Below, piece by piece: positions 1-7,085 of a stretch of 11,399 nucleotides of DNA; the first letter of the stretch is position 1; each line of letters opens with the position of its first letter. The stretch covers positions 1-11,399 of the forward strand of contig JAKSCW010000132.1 of the NCBI GenBank assembly GCA_022360375.1, read 5' to 3'. Source of the DNA: Balneolales bacterium (lineage in GTDB: Bacteria; Bacteroidota; Rhodothermia; Balneolales; Balneolaceae). The notes under the pieces are model-generated. The model had not been told where the DNA came from. It did no database searches and saw nothing but the letters and a program-made list of their open reading frames with translations. Both the position numbers and the translations under genes were made by a program.

Positions 1-195
1 AAATAACTCTTGAAATATGGAGTTCACATCCGCTTTGATTTCTTCTAAAACCAGCAATTCGCCAGAATGTATCTGGCCGTCAAACCCAATATGTTCTACT
101 TCTACCTTTGCCAATCGTGAGTAATGAAGAGGACAATCCTCGTTCCAAATTCCATTCTCCTGTAAGGTCTGAATATCTCCTTGTGTCAATTTCAT
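1..195 (-). CDS. M15-family peptidoglycan peptidase (D-Ala-D-Ala carboxypeptidase-like), N-terminal fragment
   Basis: The first 65 codons of a minus-strand gene are present and the rest lies beyond the left edge. The translation starts MKLTQGDIQTLQENG and contains the stretch HIGFDGQIHSGELLVLEE near residues 37-54. Hydrophobic residues, FDG, H-x-GELLV and a following 'IFQEL' are the usual N-terminal pattern of VanY/M15 metallopeptidases that trim peptidoglycan stem peptides in the periplasm. The zinc ligands (HxxxxxxD and downstream ExxH) lie outside the window and cannot be checked. I chose the ATG at 193-195. An in-frame ATG at 220-222 would add nine residues (MVLVWVLYS) but sits directly against the U-tract of a terminator. 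No signal peptide follows the chosen start, whereas the upstream start adds a short hydrophobic stretch. Family assignment is from pattern memory and is fairly secure. Confidence 0.72.
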   Translation of the reverse strand, partial: MKLTQGDIQTLQENGIWNEDCPLHYSRLAKVEVEHIGFDGQIHSGELLVLEEIKADVNSIFQELF

Positions 196-222
196 GGAGT
201 ATAGTACCCAAACTAATACCAT

Positions 223-254
223 AAAAAAAGCCCACTCTTTTCAAGGAATGGGCT
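223..254 (-). terminator. Intrinsic terminator or attenuator ahead of the M15 gene
   Basis: Read on the minus strand, AGCCCATTC pairs with GAGTGGGCT (nine pairs, one of them G-U, loop of eight) and is followed at once by seven T residues. No minus-strand protein gene lies upstream: the neighbour at 427 is on the plus strand. The element therefore ends either a small RNA or a leader of the M15 peptidase gene, whose start is only 27 bases further on. Confidence 0.75.
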
Positions 255-370
255 AATAAAGTTAATTCTGAGATAGATTCATCAGCGCCCTTCTTAAATC
301 TGATGTCTCCAATCTCGTTATCTCTACTATAAGACTGTTACCTACTATCTGATTCAAAGTTAAGAATCCC
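223..370 (-). ncRNA. Candidate small RNA or regulatory leader ending at the 223-254 terminator
   Basis: This minus-strand stretch has no convincing ORF but carries structure. A CATCAG/CTGATG six-base-pair stem lies at 280-305, and the strong terminator follows. A TAACTTTG string, which fits the Bacteroidota -7 consensus TAnnTTTG, lies at minus positions ~362-355, but I see no TTG -33 element at the right distance. The 3' end is well supported by the terminator, while the 5' end is a guess. It does not match any riboswitch class I can recognise. It could be a free small RNA or an attenuator controlling the M15 peptidase. Confidence 0.35.
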
Positions 371-426
371 TACTTTCTGTTTTAGTTAAGTACACCTAAT
401 GTTGAATAGAATTCTATAATAAAACT

Positions 427-1101
427 ATGCACATAGATGAATCTTTTGCCAAAGAGATTGCGGCGCAACTTCGCAAACCTGAAGGGGAATTAGGCTTAGA
501 AGTTGCAAAAAGAATGAATGAGAGTAACAAAGCAATGAATTTGCAAACCATTGAACTACTGAACATCCAGGATAACCAGCTTATTCTCGAAATTGGTATG
601 GGGAATGGAGCTTTTATTTCTAACATCCTGAATGCCGCTTCAAACATTAAATATGTGGGGTGCGATTATTCAAATGATATGGTTGAATTAGCCTCTGAGC
701 TCAACGCAAAATTCGTTGAACGTGGAGTTGTTTCTTTTTTTAATGCGTCGGTTGATAAACTTCCGGTTTCTAACCACTCTGTTGACACGATATTTACTGT
801 AAATACCCTTTATTTCTGGAAAGAGTATTCTAACACATTTTCTGAATTCAAGAGGGTTTTAAAACCTGATGGAATGATTGCAATTACGATTCGCCCAAAA
901 CATACAATGCATAATTATCCTCCAACCCGGTATAATTTTAATTCTTTTACTGAAAATGATTTATCGGATTTGCTCACTGAAAATGGATTTAAGGTGATTC
1001 GTATTGCCCACAAGACTGAACCTGAAGCAGATATAAATGGCAATTTATTTAACCCGGAATTTATGGTTGCACTAGCCACACCAGATCATCAAAACACTTG
1101 A
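427..1101 (+). CDS. Class I SAM-dependent methyltransferase
   Basis: A 224-residue soluble protein with a Rossmann-type methyltransferase core. Motif I is LEIGMGNGAF (54-63), which binds SAM. The acidic residue D80 in YVGCDYS (76-82) would bind the ribose hydroxyls. NASVDKLP (106-113) is the adenine-side motif, and FKRVLKPDGMIAITI (141-155) is the usual strand-loop-strand after helix E. This is the UbiE/Methyltransf_11 pattern. The C-terminus is short, so the substrate cannot be told; small molecules are usual for this class. Start: ATG at 427 with a TATAAT-like box at 415-420 only six bases upstream, which is too close to be a -10 unless the message is nearly leaderless. It stands 52 bases before the lipoprotein start and may share its transcript. 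Confidence 0.87.
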   Translation: MHIDESFAKEIAAQLRKPEGELGLEVAKRMNESNKAMNLQTIELLNIQDNQLILEIGMGNGAFISNILNAASNIKYVGCDYSNDMVELASELNAKFVERGVVSFFNASVDKLPVSNHSVDTIFTVNTLYFWKEYSNTFSEFKRVLKPDGMIAITIRPKHTMHNYPPTRYNFNSFTENDLSDLLTENGFKVIRIAHKTEPEADINGNLFNPEFMVALATPDHQNT

Positions 1102-1153
1102 AATCCATAACTTAAACCCCTACCCTCTTTTAGAATTGAATCAACCAGACCTC

Positions 1154-1870
1154 ATGAAGCTTATACATTTTGCACTTTTACCTTTCCTTTTAATTTCTTG
1201 CCAGAAAAGTGAGCCAGAAACTGCTCCCGCGTCAGAATGGATCACTTTATTTAACGGAAACACTTTTGAAGGCTGGAAAGGATACAACATAGATGGAATT
1301 CCTCCAAAATGGGGTATCGAAAACGGGATAATGTACGTATCGAAAGAAGGAAACGAACCCGGGAAAAGCACTGGCTTTGGACGTTCTATTATAACTACTG
1401 AAGAGTTCGAAAACTTTGAATTGGAACTTGAATATCGAATGAGCCTAGGTGGAAATAGTGGCGTAATGTACCACATAATAGAATCTCCAAACTATGAAGA
1501 CGATTATGATACAGGCCCGGAATTTCAATTAATAGATAACGATTACTACAGAGACCGAATCTCCGCCAAGCAGCTTACGGCTTCCAACTATGATGTACTC
1601 GCTCCGGATAGCCTTGACTTAAATCCTGCCGGGGAATGGAATCAAATCAAACTTGTATATATAAATGGCTTAGTTGAACATTGGGTGAACGGGCAAAAGG
1701 TACTGGAATTTACGGAAGGTAGTGACGAGTGGCAGGAGGCCGTAAACAATAGCAAATGGGTAAATGGAGAATTCCCGGATTGGGGAACTTCTACAAAAGG
1801 CCACATCAGTTTGCAAGATCACGGAGATTTTGTTGAATTCAAGAATATCAGAATACGACGCCTTGAATGA
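1154..1870 (+). CDS. DUF1080 (3-keto-disaccharide hydrolase-like) lipoprotein
   Basis: A 238-residue lipoprotein. The first 16 residues, MKLIHFALLPFLLISC, are a textbook lipoprotein signal with lipobox LISC and the lipidated Cys at 16, so I chose the ATG at 1154 rather than the in-frame TTG at 1136, which would put an acidic stretch before the basic residue. The mature part shows the DUF1080 landmarks in order: WITLFNGNTFEGW (29-41), GGNSGVMYH (99-107), GPEFQLID (121-128), VNGQKVLEF (178-186) and HISLQDHGDFVEFKNIRI (217-234). The family has a concanavalin-like beta-sandwich fold, and some members hydrolyse 3-keto-glucosides; substrate here is unknown. The length is complete. The stop TGA overlaps the next gene's ATG (ATGA at 1867-1870), which indicates translational coupling. 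Confidence 0.92.
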   Translation: MKLIHFALLPFLLISCQKSEPETAPASEWITLFNGNTFEGWKGYNIDGIPPKWGIENGIMYVSKEGNEPGKSTGFGRSIITTEEFENFELELEYRMSLGGNSGVMYHIIESPNYEDDYDTGPEFQLIDNDYYRDRISAKQLTASNYDVLAPDSLDLNPAGEWNQIKLVYINGLVEHWVNGQKVLEFTEGSDEWQEAVNNSKWVNGEFPDWGTSTKGHISLQDHGDFVEFKNIRIRRLE

Positions 1871-2355
1871 TAAGAGATGCCACACTCAATGACGCTTCTG
1901 CGATCACCGGGATTTACAATCATTACGTGAAACATTCCTATGCTACCATGGAATATGATCCTGTAGAAAAAACGGAGTATGAGAAAAAAATTCAAATCGC
2001 ACAAAACTCCGGTCACTCCTGGTTAGTGGCAGAAGAGGAACGTGAAATCATTGGGTATGCTTACTCAGGTGCCTGGAACCCCCGGGATGGGTATAAACAT
2101 ACCTGTGAGGTTTCTATTTATATCTCACATGCAGTTACCACTAAAGGTTGGGGCACTAAGCTGTACACCGAACTTTTTAATCGGTTAAAGCAACGAGGAA
2201 TGAAAACCATCATTGCAGTAATTGGATTGCCTAACGAAGCGAGTGTAGCTCTTCACGAAAAGTTTGGCATGCAAAAAGTTGCTCATTTCCCAAAAATGGG
2301 CATCAAATTCGATCAATGGCAAGATGTTGGGTACTGGCAGGCAAACTGGCAATGA
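1867..2355 (+). CDS. GNAT family N-acetyltransferase, phosphinothricin/methionine-sulfone acetyltransferase-like
   Basis: A 162-residue single-domain acetyltransferase that would move an acetyl group from acetyl-CoA to an amine. It opens with IRDATLNDASAITGIYNHYV (2-21), typical of the PAT/YncA (MnaT) branch. CEVSIYI (80-86) is the central beta-4 strand, TTKGWGTKLY (91-100) is the pyrophosphate-binding loop (equivalent of Q/RxxGxG), and LPNEASVALHEKFGMQKVAHF (121-141) carries the conserved Asn and Gly-Phe/Met turn. The WQDVGYW ending is also typical of the branch. Length is normal for the family. The start ATG overlaps the lipoprotein stop by four bases and its own stop overlaps the next ATG the same way. 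Substrate could be an amino-acid analogue or antibiotic-like amine; this cannot be settled from sequence. Confidence 0.9.
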   Translation: MIRDATLNDASAITGIYNHYVKHSYATMEYDPVEKTEYEKKIQIAQNSGHSWLVAEEEREIIGYAYSGAWNPRDGYKHTCEVSIYISHAVTTKGWGTKLYTELFNRLKQRGMKTIIAVIGLPNEASVALHEKFGMQKVAHFPKMGIKFDQWQDVGYWQANWQ

Positions 2356-2996
2356 ATATCATCGTTTTAGGAGCATCAGGCGGAATTGGGAGATGGGTAG
2401 TAAAACTTGCAAAAAAGCATGGGCATGAAGTTACGGCCATAATTCGTCCAACCTCTTCTTATTCCCCACCTGAAGGTGTTGAACTCGTCCGGGGTGAAGT
2501 AACCAACCCCGAATTTGTGCATTCTATCCTTGAAAACCATTCCACAATAATTTCCTGTGTGGGAATTCGAAGAGCAGGAAAAAGTCCCTGGGCAAAAATT
2601 CAATCACCTCCTAACCTGGTTCAAACCGTTACCCAAAATATTATTGAAGCAGTAGCCAACCCGGAAAACACCCGATTGATTTGGGTAAGTGCCGCCGGAG
2701 TGGGAGAAAGCCAGGCACAATGTACGCCCATCATCCGCACTATGGTTTCGTTAGGAAATATTGGCGTTGCTTACCAGGACCTGGAAAAGGCTGAGGAATC
2801 GGTTCACAATTCCGGCATCAATTATACCACCGTTCGACCGGTTACCCTTATTCCAGGAAAGCCCACTGGTAAAGCCAGAGAAGCTTCTGAATACGGTTTA
2901 TTCTCCATCATTCGAAGAAGTGATGTAGCAGATTGGATGCTGGGCAACTTAGAAAAAAGCACGCCTGGTATTCCTGGCAAATTTATTATCGAATAG
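2352..2996 (+). CDS. NAD(P)-binding atypical SDR (NmrA/NAD(P)H-binding family)
   Basis: A 214-residue Rossmann-fold protein. The N-terminus MNIIVLGASGGIGRWVVKLA gives the dinucleotide-binding glycine motif GASGGIG at 7-13, and R32 after the second strand suggests NADP(H) preference. Later landmarks are IISCVG (66-71), LIWVSAAGVG (109-118) and SGINYTTVRPVTLIPG (154-169), the pattern of atypical SDRs (NAD(P)H-binding, PF13460-type). The classical YxxxK catalytic pair is not in the usual context, so a redox-sensing or isomerase/reductase role is open. I chose the ATG at 2352, which overlaps the preceding stop as ATGA and begins exactly at the Rossmann strand. The longer in-frame ATG at 2316 would lie inside the acetyltransferase gene and add unrelated residues. 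Last gene of the coupled three-gene run. Confidence 0.88.
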   Translation: MNIIVLGASGGIGRWVVKLAKKHGHEVTAIIRPTSSYSPPEGVELVRGEVTNPEFVHSILENHSTIISCVGIRRAGKSPWAKIQSPPNLVQTVTQNIIEAVANPENTRLIWVSAAGVGESQAQCTPIIRTMVSLGNIGVAYQDLEKAEESVHNSGINYTTVRPVTLIPGKPTGKAREASEYGLFSIIRRSDVADWMLGNLEKSTPGIPGKFIIE

Positions 2997-3011
2997 ATTT
3001 AATTGCCGGGT

Positions 3012-3029
3012 ACAGGCCAGACCTGTTTT
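3012..3029 (+). terminator. Small hairpin terminator at the end of the plus-strand run
   Basis: ACAGG at 3012-3016 pairs with CCTGT at 3022-3026 around a five-base loop, followed by TTTT (3026-3029). It falls between convergent genes and runs into the stop codon of the response regulator. The stem is short and the T-run brief, so it may be only partly efficient. Confidence 0.45.
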
Positions 3030-3687
3030 AGTCAATTAAACCCAGGACGAAGCCTTTCCTTATAAGTCCTGCTGTGTTTTTAACATCCAGCTTATTCATT
3101 AAATTTTTACGATGGGTCTTAACGGTATGCTCACTTAAAAAAATCTTTTCAGCAATTTCCTTCATGGTTAATTCATTAGCAATGAGCCTGAGCAATTCTA
3201 TTTCCCGTTCCGTAAGTGGGCCGGTTTTATTCTGGGTTTCTTCTTTTTCTTTAGCAGTAACGGGATGATTTTTAAACCCTTTTATAAGAATATCCATTAT
3301 TTCCTTACTGCACACAAATTCATCGTCATTTACTTTCTTAATCGCGGCCTTAAGCTCAGGGTACCCGGTACTTTTTAACAAATATCCTGAGATACCCGAC
3401 TCTAGTAAATCAGCTACCAGTTCTTCATTAAAATACGTGCTCAGCATTAACACTTTAACGGCGGGGTATAATTGAAGAACATTTTGCGCTATCATTATCC
3501 CATCCAAAGGGGTCATCTCAATATCAAGCAAGACAACATCCGGCAATTCTTGTTGAGATAAATACCTGAAAAAATCCTGGCCATTTGTAAAGGTGTTCAT
3601 TACTGTAATTTCTTCTTCCCTGGCAAATAAAGCCTGCAAGCCTTGTACAAATACAGGATGATCATCTACAAGTATCACTTTTATCAT
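3028..3687 (-). CDS. NarL/LuxR-type response regulator
   Basis: A 219-residue two-domain regulator. The receiver domain (1-120) shows the acidic pair D8-D9 in ILVDDHP, the phosphate acceptor D55 in VVLLDIEM, S83 in VLMLSTY and K105 in GYLLKS, so all catalytic positions are intact. The output domain (about 155-219) is a LuxR helix-turn-helix: LTEREIELLRLIANELTMKE, then IAEKIFLSEHTVKTHRKNLM and a final NKLDVKNTAGLIRKG helix. The linker (~128-155) is polar and lysine/glutamate rich. The start ATG lies one base after the stop of the histidine kinase, so the pair is certainly co-transcribed and this is its cognate partner. It would activate or repress transcription when phosphorylated; target genes are not visible. 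Gene end is convergent with the plus-strand run. Confidence 0.95.
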   Translation of the reverse strand: MIKVILVDDHPVFVQGLQALFAREEEITVMNTFTNGQDFFRYLSQQELPDVVLLDIEMTPLDGIMIAQNVLQLYPAVKVLMLSTYFNEELVADLLESGISGYLLKSTGYPELKAAIKKVNDDEFVCSKEIMDILIKGFKNHPVTAKEKEETQNKTGPLTEREIELLRLIANELTMKEIAEKIFLSEHTVKTHRKNLMNKLDVKNTAGLIRKGFVLGLID

Positions 3688-3688
3688 T

Positions 3689-6046
3689 TTAATTCAGCTC
3701 CGTAAGGTTCCAGAATTCAGATTTTTCCCTAATTGGAATACTCACTTCCAGTTGTACCCCTTCTCCTTTCTTTGTTTTCAGAGAGAAAGATCCTCCCAGA
3801 AGCTTCACCCGGTTTTCCATATTTTCAACACCATAACTATTAATCCCAGCTTCTTTTCTCACACGATACGATTCCTGATCAAACCCTATTCCATTATCTT
3901 TTACACTAAGCGTTAACTCATTCACGTCGTTTATGCTTAGTTGAATAGTATCTGCTTTAGAATACTTTAAAGAATTACTTAAGGCTTCTTGTATAACACG
4001 ATACATATTTGTTTCAACATCAGCATGAAGATTCTTACTTAATTCAATCTTGCTTTCAATTTCTACTCCTACTTTTTTGATTTTAGCCAGCAAGTCCAAT
4101 ATATCCTGTTCCAACCCTTTTCCTGATACCTTTCCTTCACTCATTTCTTTAATGATAGCCCGTAGCTCAATAAATGTATCATCCAGAAGCTGGTTCCCTT
4201 CCTGGAATGAATGGTATAACTCCGGTTGTTTTTCTTTCAAATCATTATCTACCGAGCTGAAGTAAAGCTTTACAAGTGAAAGAATGCTTCCCAGCCGATC
4301 GTGCACCTCGGCAGCCAGTCTTTTCCTTTCCTTATCCTGCCCTTTTAGCATAGCAGCGATTGACTCAGTGCGTTGTTTTTCCATTAGCGAGTCAATTTCA
4401 TTTCGAAAGAGTAATTCCTTCTGCTTTAAAATTATTTTTTTCTTCCTGGAACTATACAAAAACCACAAAATGATACCGATTGTGGCAGAAATCAGTGAGA
4501 TAATTGCTATAAGCTGTACCCGGTTTTCCGCTTCTCTCTGCCGGATTACAGCCTCACTCTGTGCCTGTTCCGCAGTAAGAATTTGTATCTCTGCATCTTT
4601 TTGCTCTGTTTCATACCTGGTGATAAGTTCTTCAATTACCTTAACCCGCTCCAGGTTCAATAAACTGTCTTTATACTCATCATATAACAGCTGGTATTTG
4701 AAAGCGTTTTCGAAATCATTTATTTCTGCATAAGTCTCAGCCAGTCCAAACGAAGCCCTTTCCTGAACTTCCAGGAAATCTGTTTCAGTTGCTTTTTCCA
4801 GGCTCTCCCGGAAGTAACTGATTGCAGAATTATATTGCTCAAGGTAAAAATAGCTTTCCCCGATGTTGTTATAGAGATTGGCCAGTGCGCGTTCATTTTT
4901 AGTATCCTCAAAAATTGCACTCGCTCTAAGCAAATAATCCAGTGCATATTCCGGGGTGGATTCCTGGTTATAAATTACACCTATGTTTTCGTAAACCCCT
5001 GCCAACAACTCTTTATTCCCCAAGGGCTCGAATGCATTGATAGCTAATTCATAATAGTATAGTGCCGAGTCTGCTTGTTCAAGCTGTTCAAAAACCAGGC
5101 CGATATTTTGCCACGCATTCCCATAGCTTTCTCTAATATCGAAATCTATGAAGAGTTTTGCGGCTTCCCTGTAGTAATCAATTGCTTCATTTGCTTTGCC
5201 TAACTTGTAGAGAACAAAACCAATATTCAGATTTAACCTCCCTTCCAAATCGTCTTTCACACCGGAAGCTTTAAGTAAAAAATCCCCTTCCAAATAGCCA
5301 TCAAGTGCTTTTTCAAGTTCTCCAGTAGCATTATAAACATTACCAATATTGTTGAACACCGATGCCATAGATAAAGTATCATTCAAAGAAGAAACCAAAT
5401 TCAGATAATCATTATATAAATCCAGCGCCTTTTCATACTCCGCTTCATCAGCCATCCAGTTACCAAGGTTCAGATACGCCGTAGCTGCGCGTTCTTCTTC
5501 ACCAATTCTCTTACGGATCTCAATACTCTGAATGAAACTATCATATGCTTTTTGTCTCTCACCCATGGCTCTGTACAAGTTGCCCATGTTATTCAGGGTT
5601 CCTGCTGCACTGTTTTCATTACCTGTTTGCAGCTTAAATTCCAGACTCTTTTCATAACTCTCCAGCGCGTCCTCGTATCGACCTATTCCACGATACAATA
5701 GGCCGATGCGGTTATAAGAGTCCCCAAGTTGAGCTATATTTTCGCGTTGCCGACTTAGCTCAATAGCTTCCAGAAAATATTCTTCGGATCGCTGGGAATT
5801 TCCCATACGCCTGTATGTGCGGCCTAACAAATCCAACATTTGCTCTTCATAGGCAGAAACTACCCCCTGATTCCTGATTTTATCAATCAAATCATTGGCA
5901 TAAATAACTGTTGAATCAAGCTTAGAGGGATAATATTCTTCTGCCTGATTGGCCAAAAACCCAAATTGATCCTGATTGAAATCCTCAGCAAATACCTGAA
6001 CGGAACAGCAAAGAATTGCCAGTGATATAATGAAGCTTCGGAGCAT
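3689..6046 (-). CDS. Membrane histidine kinase with periplasmic TPR array (HisKA_3 type)
   Basis: A 785-residue sensor kinase. Residues 1-20 form a signal peptide (SFIISLAILCCSVQVFA, cleavage near FA-ED). Residues ~70-460 are about ten tetratricopeptide repeats, several with the form NNxGN-x-Y (e.g. near 152, 232, 393). A coiled, Glu/Gln-rich stretch (~465-508) leads to one membrane segment (~511-531) and the basic flank SSRKKK. The cytoplasmic part has the HisKA_3 box KRLAAEVHDRLGSILSLVK with phospho-His H582, then the HATPase domain: N-box EALSNSL (N691), G1 box DNGIGF (717-722), G2 region GVENM (739-743) and GEG (761-763). All catalytic motifs look intact. This TPR-kinase layout is common in Bacteroidota; the signal is unknown. 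AGAAGGG sits three bases before the ATG, a rare SD-like site here. Confidence 0.94.
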   Translation of the reverse strand: MLRSFIISLAILCCSVQVFAEDFNQDQFGFLANQAEEYYPSKLDSTVIYANDLIDKIRNQGVVSAYEEQMLDLLGRTYRRMGNSQRSEEYFLEAIELSRQRENIAQLGDSYNRIGLLYRGIGRYEDALESYEKSLEFKLQTGNENSAAGTLNNMGNLYRAMGERQKAYDSFIQSIEIRKRIGEEERAATAYLNLGNWMADEAEYEKALDLYNDYLNLVSSLNDTLSMASVFNNIGNVYNATGELEKALDGYLEGDFLLKASGVKDDLEGRLNLNIGFVLYKLGKANEAIDYYREAAKLFIDFDIRESYGNAWQNIGLVFEQLEQADSALYYYELAINAFEPLGNKELLAGVYENIGVIYNQESTPEYALDYLLRASAIFEDTKNERALANLYNNIGESYFYLEQYNSAISYFRESLEKATETDFLEVQERASFGLAETYAEINDFENAFKYQLLYDEYKDSLLNLERVKVIEELITRYETEQKDAEIQILTAEQAQSEAVIRQREAENRVQLIAIISLISATIGIILWFLYSSRKKKIILKQKELLFRNEIDSLMEKQRTESIAAMLKGQDKERKRLAAEVHDRLGSILSLVKLYFSSVDNDLKEKQPELYHSFQEGNQLLDDTFIELRAIIKEMSEGKVSGKGLEQDILDLLAKIKKVGVEIESKIELSKNLHADVETNMYRVIQEALSNSLKYSKADTIQLSINDVNELTLSVKDNGIGFDQESYRVRKEAGINSYGVENMENRVKLLGGSFSLKTKKGEGVQLEVSIPIREKSEFWNLTELN

Positions 6047-6069
6047 AGCCCTTCTTTTAAAGAAAAGCT

Positions 6070-6423
6070 CTATTCTTCCTCTGCTTCATCATATTCCATT
6101 TTGCCACTTCCCTCACCCTGAGGATCATTCAAGTAGACATTAACAATTACCGAGGAATTTGACTGTAACGGCTCCGGTAATTTTACTTTAATGGAAAATG
6201 GCTTCCAGGACCCGGAGGGGTGAGCACCACCACTTTCAACATGTACGTGTACATGGGTATTGTGATCGTGATGGCTTGGTTGCGGTTGATGGGGAATTGT
6301 GAAGTTATCTGGAATAAATGTTACCAGCCACAGGAAGTAATCATACTGGTCGCCGTTTTTTGGCTTTTTAGTAAGACGAATATAGGGAGAATAGTGTGTG
6401 AAAGAAGTATCCGGAGCACTCAT
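6070..6423 (-). CDS. Small histidine-rich protein of unknown function upstream of the kinase
   Basis: I do not recognise this 117-residue protein. It has no signal peptide or membrane segment. The first half alternates aromatic and hydrophobic residues (YDYFLWLVTFIP, 27-38), the middle holds a histidine cluster, SHHDHNTHVHVHVESGG (50-66, six His), and the second half reads as beta strands (FSIKVKLPEP, VIVNVYLNDP) with an acidic tail YDEAEEE. The whole suggests a small beta-sandwich with a possible metal-binding loop. I chose ATG 6421-6423; the frame is open upstream to a TTG at 6468 that would add a Pro-rich, less convincing leader. The stop is 23 bases before the kinase ATG on the same strand, so co-transcription is likely. 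Its first residues, MSAPDTS, echo the start of the large protein at 7187 (MNAPDTT). Confidence 0.68.
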   Translation of the reverse strand: MSAPDTSFTHYSPYIRLTKKPKNGDQYDYFLWLVTFIPDNFTIPHQPQPSHHDHNTHVHVHVESGGAHPSGSWKPFSIKVKLPEPLQSNSSVIVNVYLNDPQGEGSGKMEYDEAEEE

Positions 6424-6455
6424 GGCAGTTAGTGGTTTGGTGTTAGGGGGTTTAG

Positions 6456-6898
6456 GTGCCGCCAACAAATACCGCAGAAGTGGTAGTCATGTACAGACCT
6501 CCTGGCGATGTATTTGGCGACCCGAGTCTACATTCTATCACCGTAGCCAACGGTAAGTATTCAGCCAGGGAACTTTGATTACACATGTATGAAGATGAAG
6601 GCTGTGTTTGAATTGCCATGATGATAGAGGTTACGAGATAAAACTAAGAGGATACTTCTTGCACCCAGATATATACAAAAGAGGGAGTCAAAATCACGCT
6701 TTTTCATGATGCCTCTTACATACCCAATCTGCAAATTCCTTCCGTTATTCGTTTAACATACTATCCAAACAATATGAAAACAAGTGTCTAATCATAAAAA
6801 GTTTTTCCCTTTCTACAACTTTGATACGGGGGGAAGAGGATAACCTCGAGCAGATAAAGGTCTGTAGAGATTCCTTTATTTGTCCTTTCAATGCCGTG
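6456..6898 (+). pseudogene. Possible degraded plus-strand coding remnant
   Basis: Three coding-looking segments lie in order but in shifting frames. Frame A, 6456-6578, starts at GTG, ends in TGA and reads VVVMYRPPGDVFGDPSLHS in its first half and TVANGKYSAREL at its end. Frame B is open from 6599 to 6898 except for one TGA at 6707; it includes DRGYEIKLRGYFLHPDIYKR. Frame A is open again from 6648 to 6791, including EGVKITLFHDASYIPN. The mix of hydrophobic and charged residues and the beta-strand pattern look protein-like, reminiscent of an Ig-like or crystallin-like beta domain, but I cannot name the family. No start of normal type and no continuous frame exist. It may be a decayed gene of the 6070-10797 block, or chance open frames in AT-rich DNA. 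Confidence 0.28.
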
Positions 6899-6920
6899 TG
6901 ATATGACCATCATGCGGCAT
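6891..6920 (+). repeat. 12-base-pair imperfect inverted repeat (RNA hairpin on plus strand)
   Basis: ATGCCGTGTGAT pairs with ATCATGCGGCAT around a six-base loop. The two non-Watson-Crick positions are G-U pairs when read as plus-strand RNA but C-A mismatches as minus-strand RNA, so the structure favours a plus-strand transcript. There is no T-run after it, so it is not a simple terminator. Confidence 0.6.
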
Positions 6921-6931
6921 TTCCTCATCTT

Positions 6932-6972
6932 AAATCAAAAACCAATTCTTGAAGAAATTTGTGATTTTTTTT
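6932..6972 (+). terminator. Terminator-like element before the large gene
   Basis: AAATCA (6932-6937) pairs with TGATTT (6962-6967), with an imperfect inner stem around AATTCTTGAAGAAATT, and eight T residues occupy 6965-6972. The stem is AT-rich and interrupted, so strength is uncertain. It could end transcripts from the remnant region or act as an attenuator in the leader of the 7187 gene. Confidence 0.35.
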
Positions 6973-7033
6973 GCTTATATGTTTCGGCAGAATGCAAATC
7001 ACGATAGGTTTTAACTCATCCAATCCCATTATT

Positions 7034-7057
7034 CTGCAACAAATCGAATCGTTGCAG
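7034..7057. repeat. Perfect 7-base inverted repeat CTGCAAC/GTTGCAG
   Basis: CTGCAAC at 7034-7040 and GTTGCAG at 7051-7057 are exact reverse complements separated by ten bases. The sequence CAAATCG occurs at 7040 and again at 7064. One-helical-turn-plus spacing (17 bases centre to centre) would suit either an RNA hairpin or a dimeric regulator site 130 bases upstream of the large gene. Confidence 0.5.
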
Positions 7058-7085
7058 GTTTTCCAAATCGCAAAAATGCATTTCT

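Noticed and set aside
407..426. TATAAT at 415-420 as the promoter of the methyltransferase gene
   Set aside because: It is only six bases from the ATG and has no -35 box at 16-18 bases, so it is probably chance in AT-rich DNA.
1136..1153. TTG start for the DUF1080 lipoprotein
   Set aside because: It would place NQPD before the signal peptide, while the ATG at 1154 begins a perfect lipoprotein signal.
2316..2351. Longer N-terminus for the NAD(P)-binding protein
   Set aside because: The added residues lie in the acetyltransferase gene and precede the natural Rossmann start; the ATGA overlap at 2352 gives a better start.
4284..4733. 149-residue plus-strand ORF opposite the kinase
   Set aside because: Low-complexity Ser/Ile/Phe-rich translation that is exactly antisense to the conserved transmembrane and HisKA region of an intact kinase.
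6220..6432. 70-residue plus-strand ORF with hydrophobic stretch
   Set aside because: Antisense to the histidine-rich gene. Its hydrophobicity comes from reading GTG/ATG-rich complements of the His and Asn codons.
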